A model generated the notes under the pieces. It was not told the origin of the DNA. It saw only the letters and a program-made list of their open reading frames with translations, and did not search any database. Source: Candidatus Defluviibacillus avedoerensis (GTDB lineage: Bacteria; Pseudomonadota; Gammaproteobacteria; Burkholderiales; Burkholderiaceae_C). Taken from it: 64,000 bases of DNA. Where the stretch lies: assembly GCA_016703665.1 (NCBI GenBank), contig JADJBS010000020.1, positions 434,001-498,000 of the forward strand, given 5' to 3'. How positions within the stretch are numbered: the stretch's first letter is position 1; the number at the start of each line of letters is the position of its first letter. Position numbers and translations under genes: made by a program. Positions 8,586-17,554 of the stretch are shown here, one piece after another.

Positions 8586-10243
8586 TTAAGCGCTTTGTAA
8601 CGCATGCGTTTCGGCTTGGCTCCCTCCTCGCCGAGGCGTTTTTTCTTGTCAGCTTCGTATTCCTGGTAGTTACCGTCAAAGTACACCCACTGGCTGTCGC
8701 CCTCGCAGGCGAGGATGTGGGTGGCGATACGGTCCAGAAACCAGCGGTCATGGCTGATCACCAGCATGGTGCCGGCAAATTCCAGCAGCGCGTCTTCCAG
8801 TGCCCGCAGGGTTTCGACGTCAAGGTCATTCGACGGTTCGTCCAGCATCAGCACATTGCCGCCGGCAATCAGTGTCTTGGCCAAGTGCAGGCGACCGCGC
8901 TCACCACCGGACAACATGCCGACCTTCTTCTGCTGGTCGCCGCCGTTGAAGTTGAAGCGGCCACAATAGGCGCGGCTGGCCATCTGGAACTTGCCCACGT
9001 TCAAGATGTCCAGACCGCCAGAGACGTCTTCCCACACGGTCTTGTCGTTGGCCAAGTCGTCACGGTGCTGGTCCACAAAGGCCATCTTCACGGTCTGGCC
9101 AATCTTGACGGTACCGGAATCGGGTTGCTCGCGACCGGCAATCAGCTTGAACAGGGTGGATTTACCCGCCCCGTTAGGCCCGATGATGCCAACAATGGCG
9201 CCTGCCGGAATCTTGAAGCTCAGGTTGTCAATCAGCAGGCGGTCGCCAAAGGATTTGGACACGCCCACGAACTCGATCACCTCATGGCCCAGACGATCAG
9301 CCACTGGGATGAAGATTTCGTTGGTTTCATTGCGCTTTTGGTATTCGTAGTCAGACAGCTCCTCGAAGCGGGCCAGGCGGGCCTTGCTCTTGGCTTGCCG
9401 GGCCTTGGGGTTCTGGCGCGACCATTCAAGCTCCTTCTTCAAGGCCTTGGCACGGGCTTCCTCGCCCTTTTGCTCGGCTTCGAGTCGGGCCTGCTTTTGT
9501 TGCAGCCAGTCGCTGTAGTTGCCTTTGTAGGGGATGCCAGAGCCGCGGTCCATCTCCAGAATCCATTCGGCGGCGTTGTCCAGGAAGTACCGATCGTGGG
9601 TAATAGCGACAACTGTGCCCGAATAGCGCTGCAGGAACTGCTCCAACCAGTCCACCGATTCGGCGTCCAGGTGGTTGGTGGGCTCGTCAAGCAGCAGCAT
9701 GTCGGGCTTGGACAGCAGCAGGCGGCACAGCGCCACGCGGCGCTTTTCACCACCGGAAAGCACACCAATGTTGGCGTCCCACGGTGGCAGGCGCAGCGCA
9801 TCGGCGGCGATTTCGAGCTGATGTTCGGAGTCGGTCCCTGCGGTGGCAATGATGGCCTCCAGCTCGGCCTGCTCGGCGGCGAGGGCGTCGAAGTCGGCAT
9901 TTTCTTCGCCGTAAGCGGTGTAGACCTCTTCAAGACGTGCCTTGGCGGTAAACACTTTGCCCATGCCTGCCTCCACGCTTTCACGCACGGTTTGGGTGGG
10001 GTCAAGCTGGGGTTCCTGCGGCAGGTAGCCGATGTTCAGGCCCGCCATGGGAATGGCTTCGCCTTCGATTTCTTTGTCGAGGCCGGCCATGATCTTGAGC
10101 AAAGTGGATTTGCCGGAACCATTGGTGCCGAGCACCCCAATTTTGGCTCCCGGAAAGAAAGACAACGAGATGTCTTTAAGAATGTGGCGCTTGGGCGGCA
10201 CGATCTTGCCGACGCGGTTCATGGAGAAGACGTATTGGGCCAT
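8582..10243 (-). CDS. ettA: Energy-dependent translational throttle protein EttA (ABC-F)
   Basis: A 553-residue ABC-F ATPase with no membrane segments. In the family, EttA binds the ribosomal E site and gates entry into elongation according to ATP/ADP ratio. Two ATP-binding cassettes are complete: Walker A GTNGSGKST near residue 39 and GPNGAGKST in the second half. Signatures are LSGGEKRR and LSGGERGR, and Walker B motifs are LLLDEPTNHLD and LMLDEPSNDLD. The arm insertion in the first cassette and the linker rich in Lys/Arg (KQARLEAEQKGEEARAKALK) are typical of EttA rather than Uup. The length matches the family. It is the first gene of the minus-strand operon and diverges from rhlE across 227 bp. 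Confidence 0.93.
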   Translation of the reverse strand: MAQYVFSMNRVGKIVPPKRHILKDISLSFFPGAKIGVLGTNGSGKSTLLKIMAGLDKEIEGEAIPMAGLNIGYLPQEPQLDPTQTVRESVEAGMGKVFTAKARLEEVYTAYGEENADFDALAAEQAELEAIIATAGTDSEHQLEIAADALRLPPWDANIGVLSGGEKRRVALCRLLLSKPDMLLLDEPTNHLDAESVDWLEQFLQRYSGTVVAITHDRYFLDNAAEWILEMDRGSGIPYKGNYSDWLQQKQARLEAEQKGEEARAKALKKELEWSRQNPKARQAKSKARLARFEELSDYEYQKRNETNEIFIPVADRLGHEVIEFVGVSKSFGDRLLIDNLSFKIPAGAIVGIIGPNGAGKSTLFKLIAGREQPDSGTVKIGQTVKMAFVDQHRDDLANDKTVWEDVSGGLDILNVGKFQMASRAYCGRFNFNGGDQQKKVGMLSGGERGRLHLAKTLIAGGNVLMLDEPSNDLDVETLRALEDALLEFAGTMLVISHDRWFLDRIATHILACEGDSQWVYFDGNYQEYEADKKKRLGEEGAKPKRMRYKALK

Positions 10244-10470
10244 TAGGGGTTATTCGTGAGGATTCAAAACATGCAATTATCGACGCATGCAATAATATGG
10301 GCGCTGTTGCCTCCAGTTGGCAGCACACCAGCGACCTGCTGGGGAGCCGATTCATCGCAATCTGCTCCATATTTTGAAGCTTTCAGCCCGCCCACTGGCG
10401 CGATTTGTCTGGTTACCAGACTCTGTCGCAGCAGGCCGATCCCCCAGCGTCCAGGACGGACGCACACACC

Positions 10471-12285
10471 ATGACATTTGAAGAATTGAATCTGGCCCCG
10501 GCCATACTTAAAGCCGTACTCGAACAAGGCTACACCACGCCAACGCCCATTCAGGCTCAGGCCATTCCTGCGGTGCTCGCAGGGCAAGACTTGCTCGCTG
10601 GCGCCCAAACCGGTACCGGTAAAACCGCTGCCTTCATGCTGCCTCTGCTGCAAAAGCTGAGCCAGGGTGACAACACCACCAACAAGTTTGGCGGCAACGG
10701 CATCCGTGCCCTGGTGCTCACACCCACCCGTGAGCTGGCCGCCCAGGTGGAAGAATCCGTGCGCGAGTACGGTAAATACCTGGAGCTAAGTTCCACCGTC
10801 ATTTTTGGCGGTGTGGGCATGAACCCGCAAATCAACCGCATCAAAAAAGGTGTGGACATTCTGGTGGCCACCCCCGGCCGCCTGTTGGACCTGGCCGGTC
10901 AGGGTTTTCTGGACCTTTCCACCGTCCAGATTCTGGTGCTGGACGAAGCCGACCGCATGCTCGACATGGGCTTCATCCATGACGTGAAGAAGATTTTGGC
11001 CATGGTGCCTGCCCAAAAGCAGAGCCTGCTGTTCTCGGCCACTTTCAGTGACGAGATCCGCGACCTGGCCAACGGTCTGCTGCGCAACCCGCAAAGCATT
11101 CAAGTCACACCGCGCAATACCACGGTGCAGCTCATCACCCAGGTGATCCACCCCGTGGGACGCAGCAAAAAGAAAGCCTTGCTGGCTCACATCATTCAGG
11201 AACACAACTGGAGCCAGGTGCTGGTGTTCACCCGCACCAAATTCGGCGCCAACAATGTGGCCGACTTTTTGACCAAGAACGGCATCAAGTCGATGGCTTT
11301 GCACGGCAACAAGAGCCAAAGCGCCCGCACCCAAGCCTTGGCCGAATTCAAGGCCGGTGAATTGCGCGCCCTGGTGGCGACCGACATTGCTGCGCGTGGC
11401 ATCGACATTGACGACTTGCCACATGTGGTGAACTACGAAATCCCCAACGTCGCTGAAGACTATGTGCACCGCATCGGCCGCACAGGCCGTGCGGGCGCCA
11501 GCGGCGAGGCCGTGAGCCTTGTCTGCATGGACGAAGAAGGCTTCATGCAGGAGATTGAGCGCTTCACCAAGCAGGAAATCCAGGTACATGCCATTGAAGG
11601 CTTTGGACCCGAACCAGGCGAAAAGGCAGAGCCCATTGCCATGGGACGCCAGACCCTTTGGGGCGGTGCAGGCCGTCCGCCTAGCCGCGACGTGATGGCA
11701 GCGGCCGCCAAAGCTGCCCGCTCTGAAATGATGCAGCGCATCCGTGAAACCAAGGGCGACAAACCTGCCCGTGGACCCGGCGGCGGTGGGGGCAATCGCA
11801 ACGGCGGCGGACGCGGCCCTGCGCGTGGCGAAGGCCAGCGCGACGGCCAGGCAAGCTTTGGCGCACCCGAGCGCGGCCCTGATGGTTTTGCTCGCCCGGA
11901 TGGCGGCGGCCCACGTCGTGGCCCAGGTGGCGGCCCGCGTCGCAACAGCGGCGGCGCACCACGGCGCGATTTTGTGCCCGGCGCCCCCCCCATGGAGCGC
12001 GGTGACCGCGGTGACCGTGCCGAGCGCCAACCCCGTGAAGGCGCGCATCTTCACACCCAGAACAGTGCAGTCAACCGGTCTTTGCGTGCCGAGCAAGCCA
12101 AGGTTGGCCAGATGCGCGAGCCTGACCCCATGCGCACCAGTGTTGACATCATGGGTGCGGGTGCCCGTGGCCCAGGCCGAGGTGGCCGCAACTTTGGTGG
12201 TCCTCGAGGCGGTGGCGGTGGTTATGGCGGCGGCGGCGGCAACCGTGGCGGCAACCGCAGCGGTGGTGGTGGCTACGGTCGCTGA
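10471..12285 (+). CDS. rhlE: DEAD-box RNA helicase, RhlE type
   Basis: An ATP-dependent RNA helicase of about 604 residues, starting at ATG 10471 (MTFEELNLAP) rather than at upstream in-frame codons. Helicase motifs appear in order: Q motif with PTPIQAQAIP, Walker A AQTGTGKTA, PTRELA, DEAD (VLDEADRMLDMG), SAT, and HRIGRTGRAG. The last ~170 residues are a low-complexity Arg/Gly-rich tail (GGGGNRNGGG, GGGGGYGGGGGNRGG), expected to bind RNA and typical of RhlE proteins. Roles in ribosome assembly and mRNA turnover, especially in the cold, are known for the family. Its promoter region is shared with divergent ettA. Confidence 0.9.
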   Translation: MTFEELNLAPAILKAVLEQGYTTPTPIQAQAIPAVLAGQDLLAGAQTGTGKTAAFMLPLLQKLSQGDNTTNKFGGNGIRALVLTPTRELAAQVEESVREYGKYLELSSTVIFGGVGMNPQINRIKKGVDILVATPGRLLDLAGQGFLDLSTVQILVLDEADRMLDMGFIHDVKKILAMVPAQKQSLLFSATFSDEIRDLANGLLRNPQSIQVTPRNTTVQLITQVIHPVGRSKKKALLAHIIQEHNWSQVLVFTRTKFGANNVADFLTKNGIKSMALHGNKSQSARTQALAEFKAGELRALVATDIAARGIDIDDLPHVVNYEIPNVAEDYVHRIGRTGRAGASGEAVSLVCMDEEGFMQEIERFTKQEIQVHAIEGFGPEPGEKAEPIAMGRQTLWGGAGRPPSRDVMAAAAKAARSEMMQRIRETKGDKPARGPGGGGGNRNGGGRGPARGEGQRDGQASFGAPERGPDGFARPDGGGPRRGPGGGPRRNSGGAPRRDFVPGAPPMERGDRGDRAERQPREGAHLHTQNSAVNRSLRAEQAKVGQMREPDPMRTSVDIMGAGARGPGRGGRNFGGPRGGGGGYGGGGGNRGGNRSGGGGYGR

Positions 12286-12386
12286 TTTAGAACTCGGCGA
12301 CTGAAATCCCCTGTGGCTGCGGGGTAACGCCAGCCCTGATACGATCATTCCCTGCCTGTGCAACAAGCTTGGCATACGGGAATGAG

Positions 12387-13193
12387 ATGACTGGTTATCT
12401 GTTAATTGGTTTCGTGTTGATTTGCGTGCTGGTTTGGCTTGTTATTAGAAGCCGAGCCACCAAGGTAGCGCCGCCTGCGTCACGCCGGTTTTCCCAAGAC
12501 GGCGGTGCAGGTGCGAAAGAAGAAGCCACACCAACCGCCAAATGGGTAGACACCATCCGACGTGATGGTGTGCCCTTGGTAGCAGACGATACCCGCAGCA
12601 TCAGCACCCAGGTATTGGATCAATCCACTGTCAGGGAAGACGCGTCTGAGCGAGCCTGGTATCAATCGCAGGCCTTACTGGTTACGACTGAAATCACACC
12701 CAAACCAGCACCGATCAAGGCACCAGAACGCCCGGTATTGAGCACAGACCCCAGCGTCATCGACAATGAAATATCAGCGCTGCACAAAAAAGCCACCCAA
12801 CTAAAGAGCAAAGACTGGTCGGGTGCCATTTCAGCGCTGGAGAAGGCAGCCATCCTGGATGCAGCGCACAATCGTTGGAACGACATGACCCGCATGGTGC
12901 GCCTGCCTACGTTCTTGCAGCAAGCAGGGCGTTTTGACGAAGCGATGGCCGAATTCGAGCGCTTGATTGAACGGGTCCCTATCTATGTCCAGGAGCATGC
13001 TGGCGCAGCCAATGAACTGAGCCGCAGCGCTACCCTGCACCGTGAATACGAAGTTCTTTACGACAAGATGCGCCTGGCCTGCAAACGGGAAAAACAACAT
13101 GAACTGGCCGAAAAATACACCCAGAAATCAGCCGTTCATCGCGAGGCGCTGGGCGACCTGAAAGAACTGCGCAAGTCAAAACGAAATAAATAG
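12387..13193 (+). CDS. Membrane-anchored TPR-like protein of unknown function
   Basis: A 268-residue protein starting at the second of two overlapping ATGs (MTGYLLIGFVLICVLVWLVI). It has one N-terminal transmembrane helix at residues 4-20, a low-complexity linker to about residue 125, then a helical repeat region. KATQLKSKDWSGAISALEKA and QAGRFDEAMAEFERLIERVP look like tetratricopeptide units spaced about 60 residues apart. The C terminus is strongly basic (KELRKSKRNK). The topology suggests a cytoplasmic TPR platform tethered to the inner membrane. It is downstream of rhlE by about 100 bp. Function not recognised. Confidence 0.72.
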   Translation: MTGYLLIGFVLICVLVWLVIRSRATKVAPPASRRFSQDGGAGAKEEATPTAKWVDTIRRDGVPLVADDTRSISTQVLDQSTVREDASERAWYQSQALLVTTEITPKPAPIKAPERPVLSTDPSVIDNEISALHKKATQLKSKDWSGAISALEKAAILDAAHNRWNDMTRMVRLPTFLQQAGRFDEAMAEFERLIERVPIYVQEHAGAANELSRSATLHREYEVLYDKMRLACKREKQHELAEKYTQKSAVHREALGDLKELRKSKRNK

Positions 13194-13968
13194 CAGCTCA
13201 GGTAACATTATTTGCTGACAAAAGAGGCGGAAATTGCTTTCCGGAAAAATCACATATTCCGGATAGGCAACAACTTCAGGCTAGTGACTCCTATGCCTCT
13301 CCGATGCTGCTTGAAGAAGGACGCATCCGGTGGGATAACCCGGTCTAAACCTATTTGCCCGTTTCAAGCGCCTTGAAGGTGCTCAAATCATGATGATGCT
13401 GAATTCGCAAAAAAATGCGCGCTCTCTATTTGGGCGGCGGTGCGTGGCACTTTTCAGCCCAGATGGTAGGCATAGGTTATCTGCGCATCTCCTGCAGTGA
13501 CACCCAAACCCCCGCCAATCTAGGTGCTGGGGGAATACCAGTCGGTCAACCTGGGCGTCTACGACAGTGACGCCGTACGCACAAACGGTGACATGATGAC
13601 CAAGGCCAAAGCAACCACTGCTTCGGCCGGGGCGTAGAAGATGACCGCAGCAACACTCTCCAACGTATTGGTTTGGGTTTTGAGCGGCTCAGTGTGGAAA
13701 ACAGTCATGAACCGCCACCTCTGCAATGGCTATTGCATCAGGTTTACCAAAACAGTAATCCAACAATAGCCCCTAATTTGCGGGGCTATTGGCTTGATCG
13801 GTGCAGGGTTTTTATCGTTATCGTATATTGAGTTTGAAGTCAACCAGCGGTTTCAACCAAAACGATAGCGGAGGCCCAGAAAATGATAGCCAATAACGAA
13901 GCGAACGGTCGCATTGGCCTGCCGGGCTACTGTGTTGCGGGGTCCAACCCATTGCGAAATGCAGTTCT
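13194..13968. other. 775-bp gap with degenerate-looking sequence, no supported gene
   Basis: Short open stretches occur in different frames, for example MRALYLGGGAWHFSAQ from about 13415 and EYQSVNLGVYDSD from about 13530. None exceeds about 60 codons, and they look like fragments rather than one gene. The 3' part holds a 10-bp inverted repeat and probably the promoter of the chemotaxis cluster. A weak relative of the dispersed ATAGCAA repeat may lie at 13188-13225. Confidence 0.4.
13764..13791. terminator. 10-bp inverted repeat (hairpin), possible terminator
   Basis: CAATAGCCCC at 13764-13773 pairs perfectly with GGGGCTATTG at 13782-13791 around an 8-nt loop. It lacks a T tract on the plus strand, so intrinsic termination is possible but not certain. 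Confidence 0.4.
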
Positions 13969-14028
13969 ATGAGCCGGCCGTACCAGCCTAGGCTGTCCCA
14001 TCGATTTTTGAATCCAGGCGTTTCTTTG

Positions 14029-16322
14029 ATGAAGCGCCTAGGCGCCAGATACAAATTCTGGAGCTTGCCTGCGCCCATTCTGGTCGCGCTTTGTACCGTT
14101 GTTTTCCTGCGCGTAAACACCCTGGTCGACGACTACCGATATGCAGCCAGCAGGCTTGATGCATCCCGCTTCATTTCTCTGGCGATCGACGCCATGATAC
14201 CTCTGCAGGTGTTTGCAACCCAGGCCAGCCTTGTGCTGGACGGCGAATCGGGGCTTGGCAAAGACGCGATGGCGACAATCCAGCGTCTTAAGCCCGCGAT
14301 GGAGGCATTGGACGCTTCCATTTCGGTAAACCCGACGTCCGCACTGGCGGAGCAGTGGTCTGCATTGAGGCCAAAACTCTCTACGCTGACCAGCACACCC
14401 ATCGAAAGCTACAAGGACAGTGAAGCCGCTATTCGGCAAGTCAACGGCTTGACCTTTCAACTGGACGAATTAATTGACCAGAAGGCAGACTCATCCAAGC
14501 TCCTCCTTTCGCCGGAAGTCGCTGTTTACTACCTGACCATTCTGCAGGCAGAACGCTTCCCCGCCTGGGTGAGGCAACTTAGCCTGATCAGTGAAAAGGG
14601 CGGCGGCGTCTTGCTGGGTTCATCAAATCCCACGTCAGATCTGGCGAATTTGCGTTTAATGCTTGACCACCTGGGTGAGATGTCTGTCCATATCACCAAG
14701 AACCAAAAAATTCTTGCCGGATCAAACGGAGCAAGCTTGCCAGCCTGGACCAGAGCACTTGAAGATGGCCACAAATTAAAGTCTGCTACCGCTAATTTGC
14801 GAAGCATTCCCATCATGAGTGCCCTGAATTCCCTTTCAGGTGGGCTGACTTCGATTGAATCTGCCAACCTTGCCAGGCAAGAGGTAGCGCGTGAGTTGGA
14901 TCGCATCTTGCTGGATCTGCAAAGTCAAATCCTGCTGCAAATTGCAGTGACCCTGATCGCGTCTGTACTGGCACTGCTTGTGTGGTGGTATCTGCTGATG
15001 AGCTTTTTCCACAGCACCACACTTGACCGTGCGCACACGGACGACATCATTGAGATTGCTGCGACGGGCGACCTGACACAGTCAGCGGCGTCAGGTATCC
15101 GCACCTTGGGGAATTTCGGACGCCATCTGGACATGATGTTGACCAAAATGTCTGCCATCGTGGCCAACATCCGGACTGCTGCTGTGTTGCTTGGTGAAAC
15201 CGGCAAACGGCTGGTTGACGACACCCGGTCTCTGGCTGAGCGCGCTCATGCCCAGGGTGAGCATTTGCGCGAAACATCCATGCACGTCAAGCATGTGAGC
15301 GAAATGGTTGCCAGGAACGCCGCTGCTTCGCAGGAAATCAGCATGATGACCGACTGTCTTCACAAAGAAGCAGAAACAGCAGGCACACTCATGCAAAGTG
15401 CAATGGAAAGCATGGGGCCGCTCAAAACCACCTCTGGCCGCATGTCTGAAATCATTGGCACCATTGATGGCATAGCGTTTCAGACCAATTTGCTGGCTCT
15501 GAATGCGGCTGTGGAAGCTGCTCGTGCTGGCGAGCAGGGTCGTGGCTTTGCGGTGGTGGCCGCTGAGGTGCGCAACCTCGCAAAACGCAGCCAAACTGCT
15601 GCGGCTGAGGTACGCGGACTGATTGCTGAATCTGCCGAGCGTGTCAACACCACCGTCTCGGGTATTGAGGAAGTCAATACGCTCATGGTCAGTCTGGTCA
15701 CCGGCATTGCGGAGATCTCGTCCAATGTGAACGTCATGGCCGAAGGCAGCGCCAGCCAGAGTGCGGCACTGGAAGAGGTTGTGAGCGCTGTGGGTGACCT
15801 TGACACCCTGACCATTGAAAATGCCACGCTGATCGATCGCGCCAGCCAGAACTCTGACCGGATGATTACCCAAGTGTCTGCCCTGGAGATTTCAGTGGGT
15901 GATTTCCAGCTGCGTCAAGGCACTGCAGATCAGGCACGGCAACTGGTATTTGACGCGATTGTTCATATCAACAAAGTGGGCCTGGCCGAGGCAAAGACCG
16001 CGTTTGAAGACCCCAACGGCCCCTTTATCGACCGCGACCTGTACATCTTTGTTTTGACAGGAACGGCTACTACAACATCCATGGTGCCATACCTACCAGG
16101 GATGGCACGAACCTGAATGAAATTGAGGGATTGGACGCAGCCCAACTGGTCGAGGACGCTTTCGGCGTGTGTGACGCCGATCGCGGCGGATGGGTGAAAT
16201 ACGCCATCACAAACCCAACGACGGGCACGGTTCAAGGCAAATCGTCCTATGTCGCCCCACTGAACGACAACCAGTTGATTGGATGTGGTTGTTACCTCAA
16301 CGCCGATTGGTTGAAACTCTGA
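14029..16322 (+). CDS. Methyl-accepting chemotaxis protein with C-terminal Cache-like domain, frameshifted
   Basis: First gene of the chemotaxis cluster. After one G is restored near 16055 (GTTTTGACAGG read as GTTTTGGACAGG) it is 764 residues. It has an N-terminal membrane helix (residues ~12-30), a mostly helical periplasmic region to ~300 and a second membrane helix (IAVTLIASVLALLVWWYLL). A HAMP-like stretch and the signalling hairpin (IDGIAFQTNLLALNAAVEAA, RGFAVVAAEVRNLAKRS) follow. Beyond the signalling domain is an sCache-like module: LVFDAIVHINKVGLAEAKTA, then after repair DRNGYYNIHGA, GGWVKYAI and CGCYLNADW. This would lie in the cytoplasm, an unusual place for a Cache fold. ATG 14029 is chosen over upstream codons because it directly precedes the first membrane helix. 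Confidence 0.82.
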
Positions 16323-16330
16323 GGCACGAA

Positions 16331-16831
16331 TTGAACTCATCCCAACCGCCTGCAAGCCCCGACACCCATTCAGCGGTTGTCGCATTGGCCGCCACTGTTC
16401 TGCCGGTGTGGATACGCCAGCTTTCAACCTCTCGCGCTCAATCTGAAGAAGCTGTGGCTGAAATGCTTTCTGCTTTTTCTGACATTGGCCCCGCGCTTAG
16501 GTGTGCAACAAAGACACAGAAACAAGACGGCCAGATTCAGTCTGCAGGCGAAGACGCCATCGAGCGCATGTTCATGGGCTCTCAATACCAGGATCGCATC
16601 AGCCAGATCATGGGGCTGCTGCTGGACGACATGCAACGCATGCTTGCCGTACTGGCGAACCCGGCGCAGCAATCTGCCGATGCAATTAACCAAGCCAACT
16701 GGCTTGAACGGCTGGAGTCCCAGTACGCCATGGCCGAACAGCGACGGGACCACTCGGCCAATGCATCCACCCACCCGGTCAATGGCGGCACTTCTGGCGG
16801 GAGCCCAGAGGGTGACACCGATTTTTTTTGA
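16331..16831 (+). CDS. Small chemotaxis-associated protein between receptor and cheY
   Basis: A 166-residue protein starting at TTG 16331, six bases after a GAGG ribosome site that overlaps the receptor stop. It shows VLPVWIRQLSTSRAQSEEAV near residues 25-44 and a second helix pair, FMGSQYQDRISQIMGLLLDD, near residues 88-107. The QDRISQI segment resembles the four-helix region of CheZ and of some receptor-associated chemotaxis proteins. No CheZ is otherwise visible in the window, so a phosphatase-like role on CheY is a thought but the catalytic Asp/Gln pair was not established. Spacing (8 bp to the receptor, 11 bp to cheY) puts it in the same transcript. Confidence 0.6.
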   Translation: MNSSQPPASPDTHSAVVALAATVLPVWIRQLSTSRAQSEEAVAEMLSAFSDIGPALRCATKTQKQDGQIQSAGEDAIERMFMGSQYQDRISQIMGLLLDDMQRMLAVLANPAQQSADAINQANWLERLESQYAMAEQRRDHSANASTHPVNGGTSGGSPEGDTDFF

Positions 16832-16842
16832 TAGGAAATACC

Positions 16843-17211
16843 ATGGCACAAACAATTTTGGTCGTTGACGATTCAGCCAGTCTCAGACAGGTGGTCAGCA
16901 TGGCATTGAAAGACGCAGGTTATGAAGTCTTGCAAGCAGGCGACGGACAGGCTGCACTGGCATTTCTTGATGGGCGCAAGATTGGCATGGTCGTTTGCGA
17001 TGTCAACATGCCCAAGATGAACGGCATTGAGTTCGTGCGTGCGGCAAAGGCGCTGCCAGCCTACCGCTTTTTGCCGATTCTGATGTTGACCACAGAAAAC
17101 CAGGAATCCAAGAAAGAAGAAGGCAAAGCAGCGGGCGCCAAAGCCTGGATGTTGAAGCCATTCACACCCAGCGCACTGTTGAACGCTGTTTCCAAACTTT
17201 GCCTGCCTTGA
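16843..17211 (+). CDS. cheY: CheY-like chemotaxis response regulator
   Basis: A 122-residue stand-alone receiver domain. The acidic pocket is ILVVDDSASLRQ, the phospho-acceptor Asp lies in VVCDVNMPKMNGIEFV near residue 53, the switch Thr is in MLTTENQ and the conserved Lys is in KAWMLKPFTP. Such proteins carry the phosphoryl signal from CheA to the flagellar motor. ATG 16843 follows an AGGAAAT ribosome site. Its position just before STAS and cheA genes supports a core chemotaxis role rather than one in transcription control. Confidence 0.88.
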   Translation: MAQTILVVDDSASLRQVVSMALKDAGYEVLQAGDGQAALAFLDGRKIGMVVCDVNMPKMNGIEFVRAAKALPAYRFLPILMLTTENQESKKEEGKAAGAKAWMLKPFTPSALLNAVSKLCLP

Positions 17212-17245
17212 CGCGCCTTGCGCGGTTACATCTATTGAGCACGCC

Positions 17246-17554
17246 ATGAGCACACCGTTTGACTTGCCAGCCGAGCTGACGATATACAGCGCCATTGATT
17301 CCCGGGACGCGTTGCTTGCCTGGGTGAGCGAGCAAACAACCAAAGGCAGCATGCAGCTTGAGGTGTCTGCCGGTCAAGTTGAAGAAGTTGACGGCTCTGG
17401 CCTGCAGTTACTCGCTGCTTTGTCCAATATGGGCGTGGCCTGGAAACTGGTGGATGCCAGTCCTGCCTTTTCCGATGCCTGTGCGACGCTTGGTCTGTCC
17501 CACTGGGTAGAGGGTTTGCCCGCTAGAGCCCAAAAAGAAGGAGCGGCGGTATGA
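17246..17554 (+). CDS. STAS-domain protein of the chemotaxis cluster
   Basis: A 102-residue protein with a single STAS-like fold: a beta strand (LTIYSAIDSRDALLAWV) followed by the loop AGQVEEVDGSGLQLLAALSN near residues 42-61. Here DGSG replaces the classical DSSG phosphorylation loop, so the Ser needed for anti-sigma-antagonist control may be retained. Its stop overlaps the cheA ATG by ATGA (17551-17554), showing tight translational coupling. Small STAS proteins occur next to cheA in several proteobacterial chemosensory clusters; their role is unclear. Confidence 0.72.
   Translation: MSTPFDLPAELTIYSAIDSRDALLAWVSEQTTKGSMQLEVSAGQVEEVDGSGLQLLAALSNMGVAWKLVDASPAFSDACATLGLSHWVEGLPARAQKEGAAV

Noticed and set aside
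8717..10246. Long plus-strand open frame opposite ettA
   Set aside because: It is the antisense shadow of a complete ABC-F gene and lacks any domain pattern.
10786..12375. Minus-strand open frame opposite rhlE
   Set aside because: Low-complexity Ala/Thr product created by the Gly/Arg codons of the helicase tail; antisense shadow.
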